Shown: positions 25,134 through 32,569 of the stretch, piece after piece
Numbering within the stretch: position 1 is the stretch's first letter
Layout of the letters: each line of letters starts with the position of its first letter
NCBI GenBank assembly: GCA_938038445.1
Contig: CALHRZ010000007.1
Location: 248,001-312,000, forward strand
Direction: 5' to 3'
DNA: 64,000 bases
Source: an uncultured bacterium
Lineage (GTDB): Bacteria; Verrucomicrobiota; Kiritimatiellia; CAIKKV01
The notes under the pieces: model-generated
Database searches by the model: none
Seen by the model: the letters and a program-made list of their open reading frames with translations, nothing else
Told to the model about the DNA's origin: nothing
Made by a program: the position numbers and the translations under genes

Positions 25134-26029
25134 GCAGACAGACGACCCTCCTTCCATATGAACGAAGTCATGAGCGAGGCCAATTGGGCCACGATAGCGG
25201 CCACGTCGGAACTGCGACGGACGCGGAGACCGGCTGCTTCGGCGATGATGCGGTAGTCGCGAAACTGCCGCCGCACATCGCCGAGGGTCAATCGGTGCTG
25301 GCCTTGTACCCAGTGAAAGGCGCTTCGAACGATGGTTTCTTCGTGGCGGTCCATCATGGCGGTGAGGGGTTCTCCTCCTCGGACCGGGTGGTGGCCGTTG
25401 CAGGTTCGTTTGACGATTTCGACGAGTGCTTGGGTCATTGCAACTGCGGTTTCTCCGGAGCCGGTCTCGCACAGGCGCAAAAAGGTGGGCGTGATTCGCC
25501 AACGGGGGGGGGCTCCATCCTTTCGGCTCAGCAGGATCGCGAAGTACTGGGAGGGTTCGTCGTGCGGGTGCTGGGCCGCCTGGGCATCATTCCAGGCATT
25601 GATTAGAAGGGCTTTTTCCGACCAACGGGAGAAGAGAGGTTGGCGGACGTTGGGGTCATCGATAATGAAGGTATCCGCTTCGGGGAAGTAGCCAAGAACT
25701 GCGACCCAATGGCCGAAGTCTTTCACGAGGAGAATAGCGGGAAGGCCCCGTTGGAGGTGGCGGCGGAGACGATCGGCGAACGCGAACCCGCGGTCTTTGC
25801 GCCGGATCGAGAGAAAGCGGCAGTTGATGTGGTAGGCGGCGGCGGCTCGGCGGAGATCCTGTTCGTCCTGGCCGCGCCGGTAGCGCATCCACCAAGAGAG
25901 TCCGCTTGCGCGAGCGACTTCGTGTTGGTCCGCATCTACGCCGAGGATGTGGAGGCAATAGGAAAGGCTGCATGGGCCGCAGTGACTTGGCGATTGGGGT
26001 TGGGAAAACAGTGTGCAATACTCAGCCAT
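25130..26029 (-). CDS. C39-like (papain-fold) cysteine peptidase domain protein
   Basis: 299 residues. Residues 1-140 look like a C39-type peptidase: QPQSPSHCGPCSLSYCLHILG with the likely nucleophile Cys17, then FGHWVAVLGYF with His107 and TFIIDDPN with Asp124/125, in the expected order. Residues 150-299 (PTFLRLCETGSGETAVAMTQALVEIVKR, GGEPLTAMMDRHEETIVRSAF) are an unrecognised helical region. There is no signal peptide and no transporter next to it, unlike bacteriocin-processing C39 proteins, so a cytoplasmic role is likely. No binding site precedes the ATG. It is first in a two-gene unit with the NYN-domain protein. Confidence 0.72.
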   Translation of the reverse strand: MAEYCTLFSQPQSPSHCGPCSLSYCLHILGVDADQHEVARASGLSWWMRYRRGQDEQDLRRAAAAYHINCRFLSIRRKDRGFAFADRLRRHLQRGLPAILLVKDFGHWVAVLGYFPEADTFIIDDPNVRQPLFSRWSEKALLINAWNDAQAAQHPHDEPSQYFAILLSRKDGAPPRWRITPTFLRLCETGSGETAVAMTQALVEIVKRTCNGHHPVRGGEPLTAMMDRHEETIVRSAFHWVQGQHRLTLGDVRRQFRDYRIIAEAAGLRVRRSSDVAAIVAQLASLMTSFIWKEGRLSA

Positions 26030-26045
26030 GGCTGGAGAATTCGGG

Positions 26046-26063
26046 TTGAAAAACGGTTTTCAA
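26046..26063. repeat. Inverted repeat between divergent genes (possible operator)
   Basis: TTGAAAA (26046-26052), four-base spacer ACGG, TTTTCAA (26057-26063): a perfect 7-base dyad in the 105-base space between the peptidase gene and the FMN-reductase gene. The position fits a regulator binding site for either or both genes; no regulator is identified. Confidence 0.4.
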
Positions 26064-26134
26064 TATATCAAAGTTTGGACGTGGGGCGGAGCAGTTTTCT
26101 CACTTTTCATATAAAACGTCATGTAGAGGTAGGT

Positions 26135-26794
26135 ATGGGTGATTCGGAACTGACGAGCGGAGAAAAAACGCAAGTGGTGGCTTTATGTGGAAGCAGCCGG
26201 GAAGGAGGAGCCACCGAAGCGCTCTTACAACGGCTTTTGAGGCGGTTTACGGATCGTGGAATGGCAGGGGAACTGATCGTCTTCTACTGGAAGACGATTT
26301 ATCCCTGTGTGGGTTGCATGAATTGCCAGGAGATGCAGAATGGGAGTTGCTGTCTGGAAGACGATTTCGCGGAGGTTTATCGAGCCATGTGCAAGGCGGA
26401 CATTGTACTTTTGGGGAGTTCAAGCCTTCATAAGCCCGCGCCGGGATTTGTGTCGTTTCTGCAGCGAGTGGAGAGGGTCGTGCGTTCACATGAATTTGAG
26501 TTGAGCGGAAAGGTTGGGACGGTCGTTTCCGGGGGTCGGCCTTTGTCTAGACGAAAGGGAGATGATTGGTTAGTGACGTGGGCGTTTCGCCAGGGGATGA
26601 TTTTGGTGGGTTTTCCGGGGCAACGGGCCGGAAAGGGTGGCGGGAGGAGAAGCGAGACGGATTGGGATTCGGTTCTCTTGGACCGAATGGTTGATCGGCT
26701 TCTGGAAGTGTATTCTAAATGTTGTTCGGGGGGAGCTCAGGCGAGAGGAGATAGGAAATTGCAGAATCATTCGAGTTCGAGTATAGTTGAATGA
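26135..26794 (+). CDS. NADPH-dependent FMN reductase / flavodoxin-fold protein
   Basis: 219 residues from the ATG after GAGGTAGGT. VVALCGSSREGGATEALLQRLL is the FMN-phosphate loop of the NADPH-dependent FMN reductase superfamily, and IYPCVGCMNCQEMQNGSCCLEDDF is the CXXC-containing loop of the iron-sulfur-flavoprotein-like subgroup. ADIVLLGSSSLHKPAPGFVSFLQRVERV continues the flavodoxin pattern. The C-terminal ~25 residues are Ser/Gln-rich and probably unstructured. Electron acceptor unknown. The DegP-like gene begins 22 bases later. Confidence 0.85.
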   Translation: MGDSELTSGEKTQVVALCGSSREGGATEALLQRLLRRFTDRGMAGELIVFYWKTIYPCVGCMNCQEMQNGSCCLEDDFAEVYRAMCKADIVLLGSSSLHKPAPGFVSFLQRVERVVRSHEFELSGKVGTVVSGGRPLSRRKGDDWLVTWAFRQGMILVGFPGQRAGKGGGRRSETDWDSVLLDRMVDRLLEVYSKCCSGGAQARGDRKLQNHSSSSIVE

Positions 26795-26816
26795 TCGGCA
26801 TAGCAAGGAGATGGTC

Positions 26817-28292
26817 GTGAGCAAAGGTATCCGTGTCGCGGGTGGATGGATCATTTTAGCGGGTATGTTTTCAATCGGAACTCCTTGGATTGGGCGAGGG
26901 GATTCCGCTTCTGCTTCCCTTGCGGAGGACATAACGCTGCTTCAGCGGATGTCGAGAGGGTTTAGCGAGGTGGCTCGGAAAGCGATTCCGGCAGTGGTTT
27001 TTGTGACGGTGGAAAAGAGCATTCCCGTGCGGACGCCCCAATGGCAGGTTCCCGATCCATTTCGTGATTTTTTCAATGATCCGTTTTTCGAGCGCTTTTT
27101 TGGGCCGGCGCCTCGCCGCGACCAGGCGCCACGTCAATTTCGCCAACAGGGTCAGGGTTCGGGTTTTCTTATCACGGAGGATGGGTATATTTTAACCAAC
27201 AGCCATGTTGTGGATGGGGCGGACAAGATCAAGGTTAAGCTGCACGGCGGGCGAGAAGTTGAGGCGAAGTTGATCGGCAAAGATCCGCGGTCCGACATAG
27301 CCGTGATCAAAATTGAGGGGAATGGATATCCTTTTTTGCCGTTGGGGGATTCCGATGCGATCGAGGTCGGGGCATGGGTGATAGCGATCGGCAATCCGTT
27401 TGGGCTGAGCGAGTCCATCACGGTGGGGATCGTGAGCGCCAAGGGGCGGAGTGGGATCGGGCTTGCCGACTATGAGGATTTCATTCAGACCGATGCGGCG
27501 ATCAATCCTGGCAACAGTGGCGGTCCGCTTTTGAACATTGAGGGAAAGGTGATTGGGATCAACTCGGCCATCTACAGTGCGAGCGGGGGCAATTTGGGGA
27601 TCGGGTTTGCCGTACCGATCAACATGGCGGCAGCGATCTATCGCCAGATTCTTCAGACGGGCACCGTTGTACGGGGTTATTTGGGGGTCTCCATTCAAGA
27701 CATGACCACGGATCTTGCGAAATCCTTTGGGCTTGAAAAAGAAGAGGGCATTTTGATTTCGGATGTTGTTCCGGACTCTCCGGCGGCTCAGGCTGGGCTA
27801 CAGAGTGGCGATATCATTCTGGAGTTGGATGGGAAAAAAGTGGAAAACGTTACGTCCTTTCGGAATACGATTGCCTTGACCGCGCCGGGAACGGAAGTTC
27901 AATTGAAAATCCGCAGAGACGGCAAGGAATCCGTCCGGAAGCTTACGATCGGTCGTTTGCCGGATGAAGCGGCTCAGGCTGCAACGCCTGCGGCGCCGGA
28001 TTCCGTCGCCACACGACTGGGCATCACGGTTGAGTCTCTGACGCCCCAGTGGCGAGAGCGGTTGGGTCTCAAGGAAGACCGGGGTGTGGTCGTTTCGGGT
28101 GTTGCTCCGGATAGTCCGGCGGCTTCTTTTGGCATTCGAGAGGGCGATCTCGTAATCAGCGTCAATCGGCAACCGGTCAACTCGCCCAAGGAATTCGGGG
28201 AGGCGCTTGAACGATCCAAGAAAACGGGGCGGGTTCTTCTTCTGGTGAAAAGTCGGGCGATGACCCGTTATCTGGTGATTCCAATTGAATAA
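26817..28292 (+). CDS. DegP/HtrA-type periplasmic serine protease
   Basis: 491 residues from a GTG six bases after AAGGAG; an ATG at 26811 touches that site and is less likely. Residues 1-32 form a signal peptide (WIILAGMFSIGTPW core). The trypsin-like domain shows the triad His (ILTNSHVVDGA), Asp (RSDIAVIKI) and Ser (NPGNSGGPLL). Two PDZ domains follow: VRGYLGVSIQ to LKIRRDGKES, and TRLGITVESL to the C-terminus. Length and layout match DegP/DegQ. Protein quality control in the periplasm. It converges on the tRNA-Asp gene 15 bases after its stop. Confidence 0.95.
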   Translation: MSKGIRVAGGWIILAGMFSIGTPWIGRGDSASASLAEDITLLQRMSRGFSEVARKAIPAVVFVTVEKSIPVRTPQWQVPDPFRDFFNDPFFERFFGPAPRRDQAPRQFRQQGQGSGFLITEDGYILTNSHVVDGADKIKVKLHGGREVEAKLIGKDPRSDIAVIKIEGNGYPFLPLGDSDAIEVGAWVIAIGNPFGLSESITVGIVSAKGRSGIGLADYEDFIQTDAAINPGNSGGPLLNIEGKVIGINSAIYSASGGNLGIGFAVPINMAAAIYRQILQTGTVVRGYLGVSIQDMTTDLAKSFGLEKEEGILISDVVPDSPAAQAGLQSGDIILELDGKKVENVTSFRNTIALTAPGTEVQLKIRRDGKESVRKLTIGRLPDEAAQAATPAAPDSVATRLGITVESLTPQWRERLGLKEDRGVVVSGVAPDSPAASFGIREGDLVISVNRQPVNSPKEFGEALERSKKTGRVLLLVKSRAMTRYLVIPIE

Positions 28293-28307
28293 AACGATGA
28301 GAAACAT

Positions 28308-28384
28308 TGGCGGGAGCGACGGGACTCGAACCCGCAACAACCAGATCGACAATCTGGGACTCTAACCGATTGAGCTACGCCCCC
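28308..28384 (-). tRNA. tRNA-Asp (anticodon GTC)
   Basis: Cloverleaf on the minus strand: acceptor GGGGGCG/CGCTCCC (one G-T), D stem GCTC/GAGT, anticodon stem CCAGA/TCTGG with loop TTGTCGA (anticodon GTC), T stem GCGGG/CCCGT, discriminator G, encoded CCA. Confidence 0.96.
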
Positions 28385-28410
28385 GCGAGGGACGCTCCAA
28401 AACGCGGAAA

Positions 28411-28439
28411 ATGATGACAAAGAGGGGTTAGAGAGTCAA
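28411..28439 (-). promoter_or_regulatory. Promoter of the tRNA-Asp gene
   Basis: On the minus strand TTGACT (28439-28434), 17-base spacer, CATCAT (28416-28411). The predicted start near 28404 leaves about 20 bases before the mature 5' end. Confidence 0.5.
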
Positions 28440-28505
28440 CAGAAAAAAAGATATCGAGGAACCAATGGTCGTTCTCGGTCTGAACACAATAAGGGGTTTA
28501 TTCAT

Positions 28506-29507
28506 ATGGAAAATGTCCCATTAGGGCGCACGGGGCTAAAGGTCAGTCGTTTAAGTATGGGGGGTCTTTTTATATCCTCCTTTGCGTCTGAATTTGAGTC
28601 TGCGCGGCGGGCGGTAGAAACCGCTTTGGATCTTGGGGTGAACTTTGTTGATACCGCGCCGACCTACGGGAACAGCGAGGAAGTGCTGGGGAAGGTGTTG
28701 CGGGAGGTGAGGCGGCCGGTGATGTTGTCCACCAAGCTGGGTGGGCGGCCGAAACCGTTTAATCCGAAAGACAAAACATGTTTGCGGACGAGTTTTGAAG
28801 AGAGTCTCCGTCTCTTGGGTCGTGAGACTGTTGATATTCTTTTTGTACATGAGCCGGACCGGCCGGGGCAATATGACTGGTGGGACGACATTGTTCGAGT
28901 AGAAGGGCCTGTGCTGGAATTTTTGGAGGAACTGAAGGCGGAAGGGAGGATTCGCTTTACGGGGCTGGGGGGGACGACAACCACGATATTGGCGCATTTG
29001 TGTCGGAGCGGCAAGTTCGACGTTGTGCTCACGGCGTTCAATTATAGTCTGCTTTACCGCGAAGCGGCGTTGGAAGTGTTTCCGGCGGCCCGTGAGGCGG
29101 GGATGGGAATTATTGTGGGGTCACCGCTTCAGCAGGGGGCGTTGGCGCGGCGCTTTGACAGGGAGATCGATGATCCTGGAGCCTTCTGGCTTTCTCGGAT
29201 GCGCCGGGAACAGTTCAAGGCGTTATATGCCTTTTTGGATGAAACGGGAATGAGCATTGCCGAGCTGGGCATCCGATTTGTGTTGAGTCATCCGGATGTG
29301 CAGACCGTTCTGATGGGTGCGCGATCGGAAGAGGAGGTTCGGCGAAACGTCGAAGCGGCTCAACGCGGTCCGCTTCCGGCCGAGATATTGGCGCGTTTGG
29401 ATGCGATTGCGGCACTCGTTCCTTTTCGGCCGTTTGGGGAACCGTTCGGTATTGGATGGTATTTAGGGAAGCCGGGCAACTACCGCGGGCCTGGCCATGC
29501 CGGCTGA
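28506..29507 (+). CDS. Aldo/keto reductase (L-fucose dehydrogenase/galactose dehydrogenase-like)
   Basis: 333 residues; AAGGGG about nine bases before the ATG. TIM-barrel oxidoreductase with LGRTGLKVSRLSMGG, NFVDTAPTYGNSEEVLG (catalytic Asp and Tyr), VMLSTKLGG (Lys), DILFVHEPD (His) and TVLMGARSEEEVRRNVEAA (NADP phosphate-binding end). It resembles the AKR subgroup acting on free sugars. It leads an operon with an alcohol dehydrogenase-like protein and two glycosidases, so oxidation or reduction of a released sugar is plausible. Substrate unproven. Confidence 0.88.
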   Translation: MENVPLGRTGLKVSRLSMGGLFISSFASEFESARRAVETALDLGVNFVDTAPTYGNSEEVLGKVLREVRRPVMLSTKLGGRPKPFNPKDKTCLRTSFEESLRLLGRETVDILFVHEPDRPGQYDWWDDIVRVEGPVLEFLEELKAEGRIRFTGLGGTTTTILAHLCRSGKFDVVLTAFNYSLLYREAALEVFPAAREAGMGIIVGSPLQQGALARRFDREIDDPGAFWLSRMRREQFKALYAFLDETGMSIAELGIRFVLSHPDVQTVLMGARSEEEVRRNVEAAQRGPLPAEILARLDAIAALVPFRPFGEPFGIGWYLGKPGNYRGPGHAG

Positions 29508-29523
29508 GGGGGAGGGAGGGGCG

Positions 29524-30549
29524 ATGAAAGCGGCAGTGGTGGAAAAGGCGGGATGTCTTGTCGTTCGCGATCTTCCCGAACCGACGATGGGCGACTATGA
29601 GGCGCAGTGTCAGCTTTTATATGGCACCGTGTGTGCGGGAACGGATCTTCATTTGCTTCAGGGGGATCCGCCCTTTTGTTATTGGACGAAATGCCCGTTT
29701 GTTTTGGGACATGAGAGCGTGGGGCGCGTAGTGGCGGTGGGACCGCGGGTTCGGCATCTCAAACTGGGTGATGTGGTTACACGGGTTGGAACGCCTTCGG
29801 TTGGAGGAGTGAACAGTACGTGGGGGGGATTTGCCGAATTTGGCGTTGCGACGGACTGGCAGGCGATGGCGGAAGATGGGGCGACGGAAGCGAAAGTTGA
29901 TCCGTTACGGGTTCAGAGAGTTCTTCCATCCGATGTTTCGCCGGAGGTCGGCCCTCTTTTCATTACCTGGCGTGAGACGTTGAGTTATCTGACGCGGATG
30001 GGAGTGGGACCGGGCCGGTCGGTGTTGATTTTGGGCAGTGGGGGAAATGGATTAGCCTTTACTTCTCACGCCCGCAATCTTGGGGCGTCGCTCGTTGTGC
30101 TGGTGGGGTCGGCCAGGCGGGAGGCCGAAGGGTGGCGTGCGGGGGCCACGGCGTTTTTGGATTACCGGTTGCCCGATGTTTGGGAGAAGGCCAAAGCATT
30201 GGCGTCGGACGGTTATGATTTCGTTGTGGATGCTGTTGGGAGAGCCGCGAACGTTGAGGGGGGGCAGAAATGCCTCAAAACGGGGGGGACAATCGGCATT
30301 TATGGGTTGGACGAATGCGGAAAAATCATGCTGGCTCCCGGCCGTTCTTTCACCTTCTACGGCGGGGGATACCAAGAATGGGAAACTCACGAACAGGTTC
30401 TTGCCTTTTTCCGTTCGGGGCGGCTGGATCCCTCTGTTTGGCTGGGGGGCCGTCGTGTATTTTCCCTCGTGGAGATTGAGGAGGCGTTTGAGGCGGTCCG
30501 GGACCGGGAACTGGTCAAGCCGCTCGTGCGGTTGAGCGGGCGCGTGTAA
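29524..30549 (+). CDS. Zinc-type medium-chain dehydrogenase (threonine/sorbitol dehydrogenase-like)
   Basis: 341 residues from the ATG at 29524 behind GGGAGGGAGG. Catalytic-zinc motif: VCAGTDLHLLQG and PFVLGHESVGRVVAVG (His-Glu), with Cys in GTVCAGTD. The four-cysteine structural zinc lobe of many family members is not evident. Rossmann NAD loop: SVLILGSGGNGLAFTSHARNLGAS. DYDFVVDAVGRAANVEGGQKC and GGTIGIYGL are standard. Oxidises a polyol or secondary alcohol in the sugar operon; exact substrate unknown. Confidence 0.87.
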   Translation: MKAAVVEKAGCLVVRDLPEPTMGDYEAQCQLLYGTVCAGTDLHLLQGDPPFCYWTKCPFVLGHESVGRVVAVGPRVRHLKLGDVVTRVGTPSVGGVNSTWGGFAEFGVATDWQAMAEDGATEAKVDPLRVQRVLPSDVSPEVGPLFITWRETLSYLTRMGVGPGRSVLILGSGGNGLAFTSHARNLGASLVVLVGSARREAEGWRAGATAFLDYRLPDVWEKAKALASDGYDFVVDAVGRAANVEGGQKCLKTGGTIGIYGLDECGKIMLAPGRSFTFYGGGYQEWETHEQVLAFFRSGRLDPSVWLGGRRVFSLVEIEEAFEAVRDRELVKPLVRLSGRV

Positions 30550-30559
30550 GGAGCTACGG

Positions 30560-32569
30560 GTGATGAGCCTTCCTTTTCGGCAGATTCATTTGGATTTTCA
30601 CACTTCCGAGCATATTCCGGGCGTTGGGGCGGCGTGGGACAAGCGCCACTGGCAGGAGACGCTTTTGCGGGCGCGCGTCAACAGCATCAATCTTTTTGCG
30701 GTCTGCCACCATGGGTGGAGCTACTACAACACCCGTGTGGGGGAGCGTCATCCTGCCTTGACGGATGGATTCGATCTGACGCGTGCGCAACTGGAGGCGT
30801 GTCGGGAGGTCGGAATTCGGACGCAGATCTACTGCACGGTTGGGGTGAACAATCGGGTGGCTCGGCTTCATCCGGAGTGGCGCGCGATTAATGAAAACGG
30901 CGCCTATTACGGGTGGGTCCAAAAGCCGACCGAGCCGGGTTTCCACATGTTGTGCTTTAACACCCCCTATTTGGATTGGATCTGTGAACAGATACGGGAA
31001 CTGGCGCAGATGTTTCCGGAAACCGACGGGCTTTGGCTTGATATCATCCATCGGACGAATTGTTTTTGCCCTTTCTGTTTAGACAGTATGGCGCGCCAAG
31101 GGCTGGACCCGAAACATCCGGAGGATGTCGCCCTTCACGCGGACCGGGTGTTGCAGAATTACTATGGGCGTTCGCTGGCGGCTCTGCGCGAGGTTCATCC
31201 GACGATGCGTCTGACGCAGAACAGCGGCCATCTGACGAGGGGGGATCGGCGATTGCTTCGGCATGTGACGCATCTCGAACTGGAAAGTTTACCGACGGGC
31301 GGTTGGGGGTATGATCATTTCCCCATGAGTGCGAAGTACGCGCAAGCGACCGGGATGGACTATTTGGGGATGACCGGAAAATTTCACGGCACATGGGGGG
31401 AGTTCGGGGGGTTCAAGCATCCCAATGCTCTGCGGTATGAATGCGCCGCGATGTTGGCCTTTGGCGCCAAGTGTTGCGTGGGAGATCAGCTCCATCCCGA
31501 CGGGCATCTCGATGAAAGCACTTACGCCATTATTGGGCAGACCTATGCGGAAGTGGAAGCGAAGGAGGCCTGGTGCGAGGGGGTGCAGAATGTGGCCGAT
31601 ATCGGGTTTCTTTCCGCTGTGGCGCTCGATCCGCAGCATCAAAAAGGGGAGGAAGCGGATGCCGGCGCCACCCGTCTGCTTTTGGAGGGAGGCTTTCTTT
31701 TCGACATTTTGGATGGGGAGATGGACCTCACCCCTTATAAACTGGTCATTGTGCCTGAGGACGGTTGGATCGCGCCGGCGCTTAAAGCGCGGCTGGATTC
31801 TTACATTGCCGGCGGGGGAAGGGTATTGTTTGGGGGGCGGAGTCCGATGGATTCCGAGGGGAGACTGATGTTTGATCTCGGGGCCGAAGTTGCTGGGGAG
31901 AGCGCGTTTTCACTGGATTTCATTCATCCGATTCCGGCGCTGCGACCTGCGTTTGTGGACTCGCCGATGGTGGTGTATGACCGGTATCCTCGTGTGCGCC
32001 TGATGACCGACGGCCGATCCCTGGGGGACGTTTATGAGCCCTTTTTTGAAAGGGCGTGGAACCATTTCTGTTCGCATCAGCATGCGCCACCGCGCCGCGA
32101 GAGAAGCGGCTATTGCTGTGGGGTTGAAAAGGAAGGGCTTTGTTGGCTGCCGATGGCGGCGTTTCGCCTTTATCGCACGGGGGGGCAGGTGGCGCTCAAG
32201 GAGTTTCTCGTTGCCTGCATTCGGAGGATATTGGGGGACTCCATCACCCTACGCACGACGTTGCCCTCCACCGCCCGGGTTACCCTGATGCGGCAGCCTG
32301 CGCGGGAACGGTATGTGCTTCATCTGCTGGCGCCCACCCTTGTTCATCGAGGGGGCGTGAAACACGCGCATCGCGGCGCCCATGCGTTGGAGGTGATTGA
32401 AGACTTGATTCCGCTGTGCGATACAGCGATTTCGCTCCGGCTTGATCGCCCCGCCCGGCATGTCATACTTCAACCGCAGAATCGGCCGGTTCCGTTTTCG
32501 GGCCGGGATGGTCGGATTCAGTTCACGATTGACCGATTTTGTTGCCATCAAATGATAGAGATCGTCTGA
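30560..32569 (+). CDS. GHL6-like glycoside hydrolase with trimerisation-like domain
   Basis: 669 residues from GTG (30560) or ATG (30563), six and nine bases after AAGGAG. The N-terminal TIM barrel (PFRQIHLDFHTSEHIPGVGA, NLFAVCHHGWSYYNT, GIRTQIYCTVGVNNR, DGLWLDIIHRTNCFCPFC) resembles the hypothetical glycosyl hydrolase 6 family, related to GH29/GH42-type barrels. After residue ~340 a Rossmann-like part similar to the beta-galactosidase trimerisation domain follows (YKLVIVPEDGWIAPALKARLDSYIAGGGRVLFGG). No signal peptide, so it would act on imported oligosaccharides. Catalytic residues cannot be assigned with confidence; the carboxylates in GLWLDII and HLELESLP are candidates. Confidence 0.72.
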   Translation: MMSLPFRQIHLDFHTSEHIPGVGAAWDKRHWQETLLRARVNSINLFAVCHHGWSYYNTRVGERHPALTDGFDLTRAQLEACREVGIRTQIYCTVGVNNRVARLHPEWRAINENGAYYGWVQKPTEPGFHMLCFNTPYLDWICEQIRELAQMFPETDGLWLDIIHRTNCFCPFCLDSMARQGLDPKHPEDVALHADRVLQNYYGRSLAALREVHPTMRLTQNSGHLTRGDRRLLRHVTHLELESLPTGGWGYDHFPMSAKYAQATGMDYLGMTGKFHGTWGEFGGFKHPNALRYECAAMLAFGAKCCVGDQLHPDGHLDESTYAIIGQTYAEVEAKEAWCEGVQNVADIGFLSAVALDPQHQKGEEADAGATRLLLEGGFLFDILDGEMDLTPYKLVIVPEDGWIAPALKARLDSYIAGGGRVLFGGRSPMDSEGRLMFDLGAEVAGESAFSLDFIHPIPALRPAFVDSPMVVYDRYPRVRLMTDGRSLGDVYEPFFERAWNHFCSHQHAPPRRERSGYCCGVEKEGLCWLPMAAFRLYRTGGQVALKEFLVACIRRILGDSITLRTTLPSTARVTLMRQPARERYVLHLLAPTLVHRGGVKHAHRGAHALEVIEDLIPLCDTAISLRLDRPARHVILQPQNRPVPFSGRDGRIQFTIDRFCCHQMIEIV

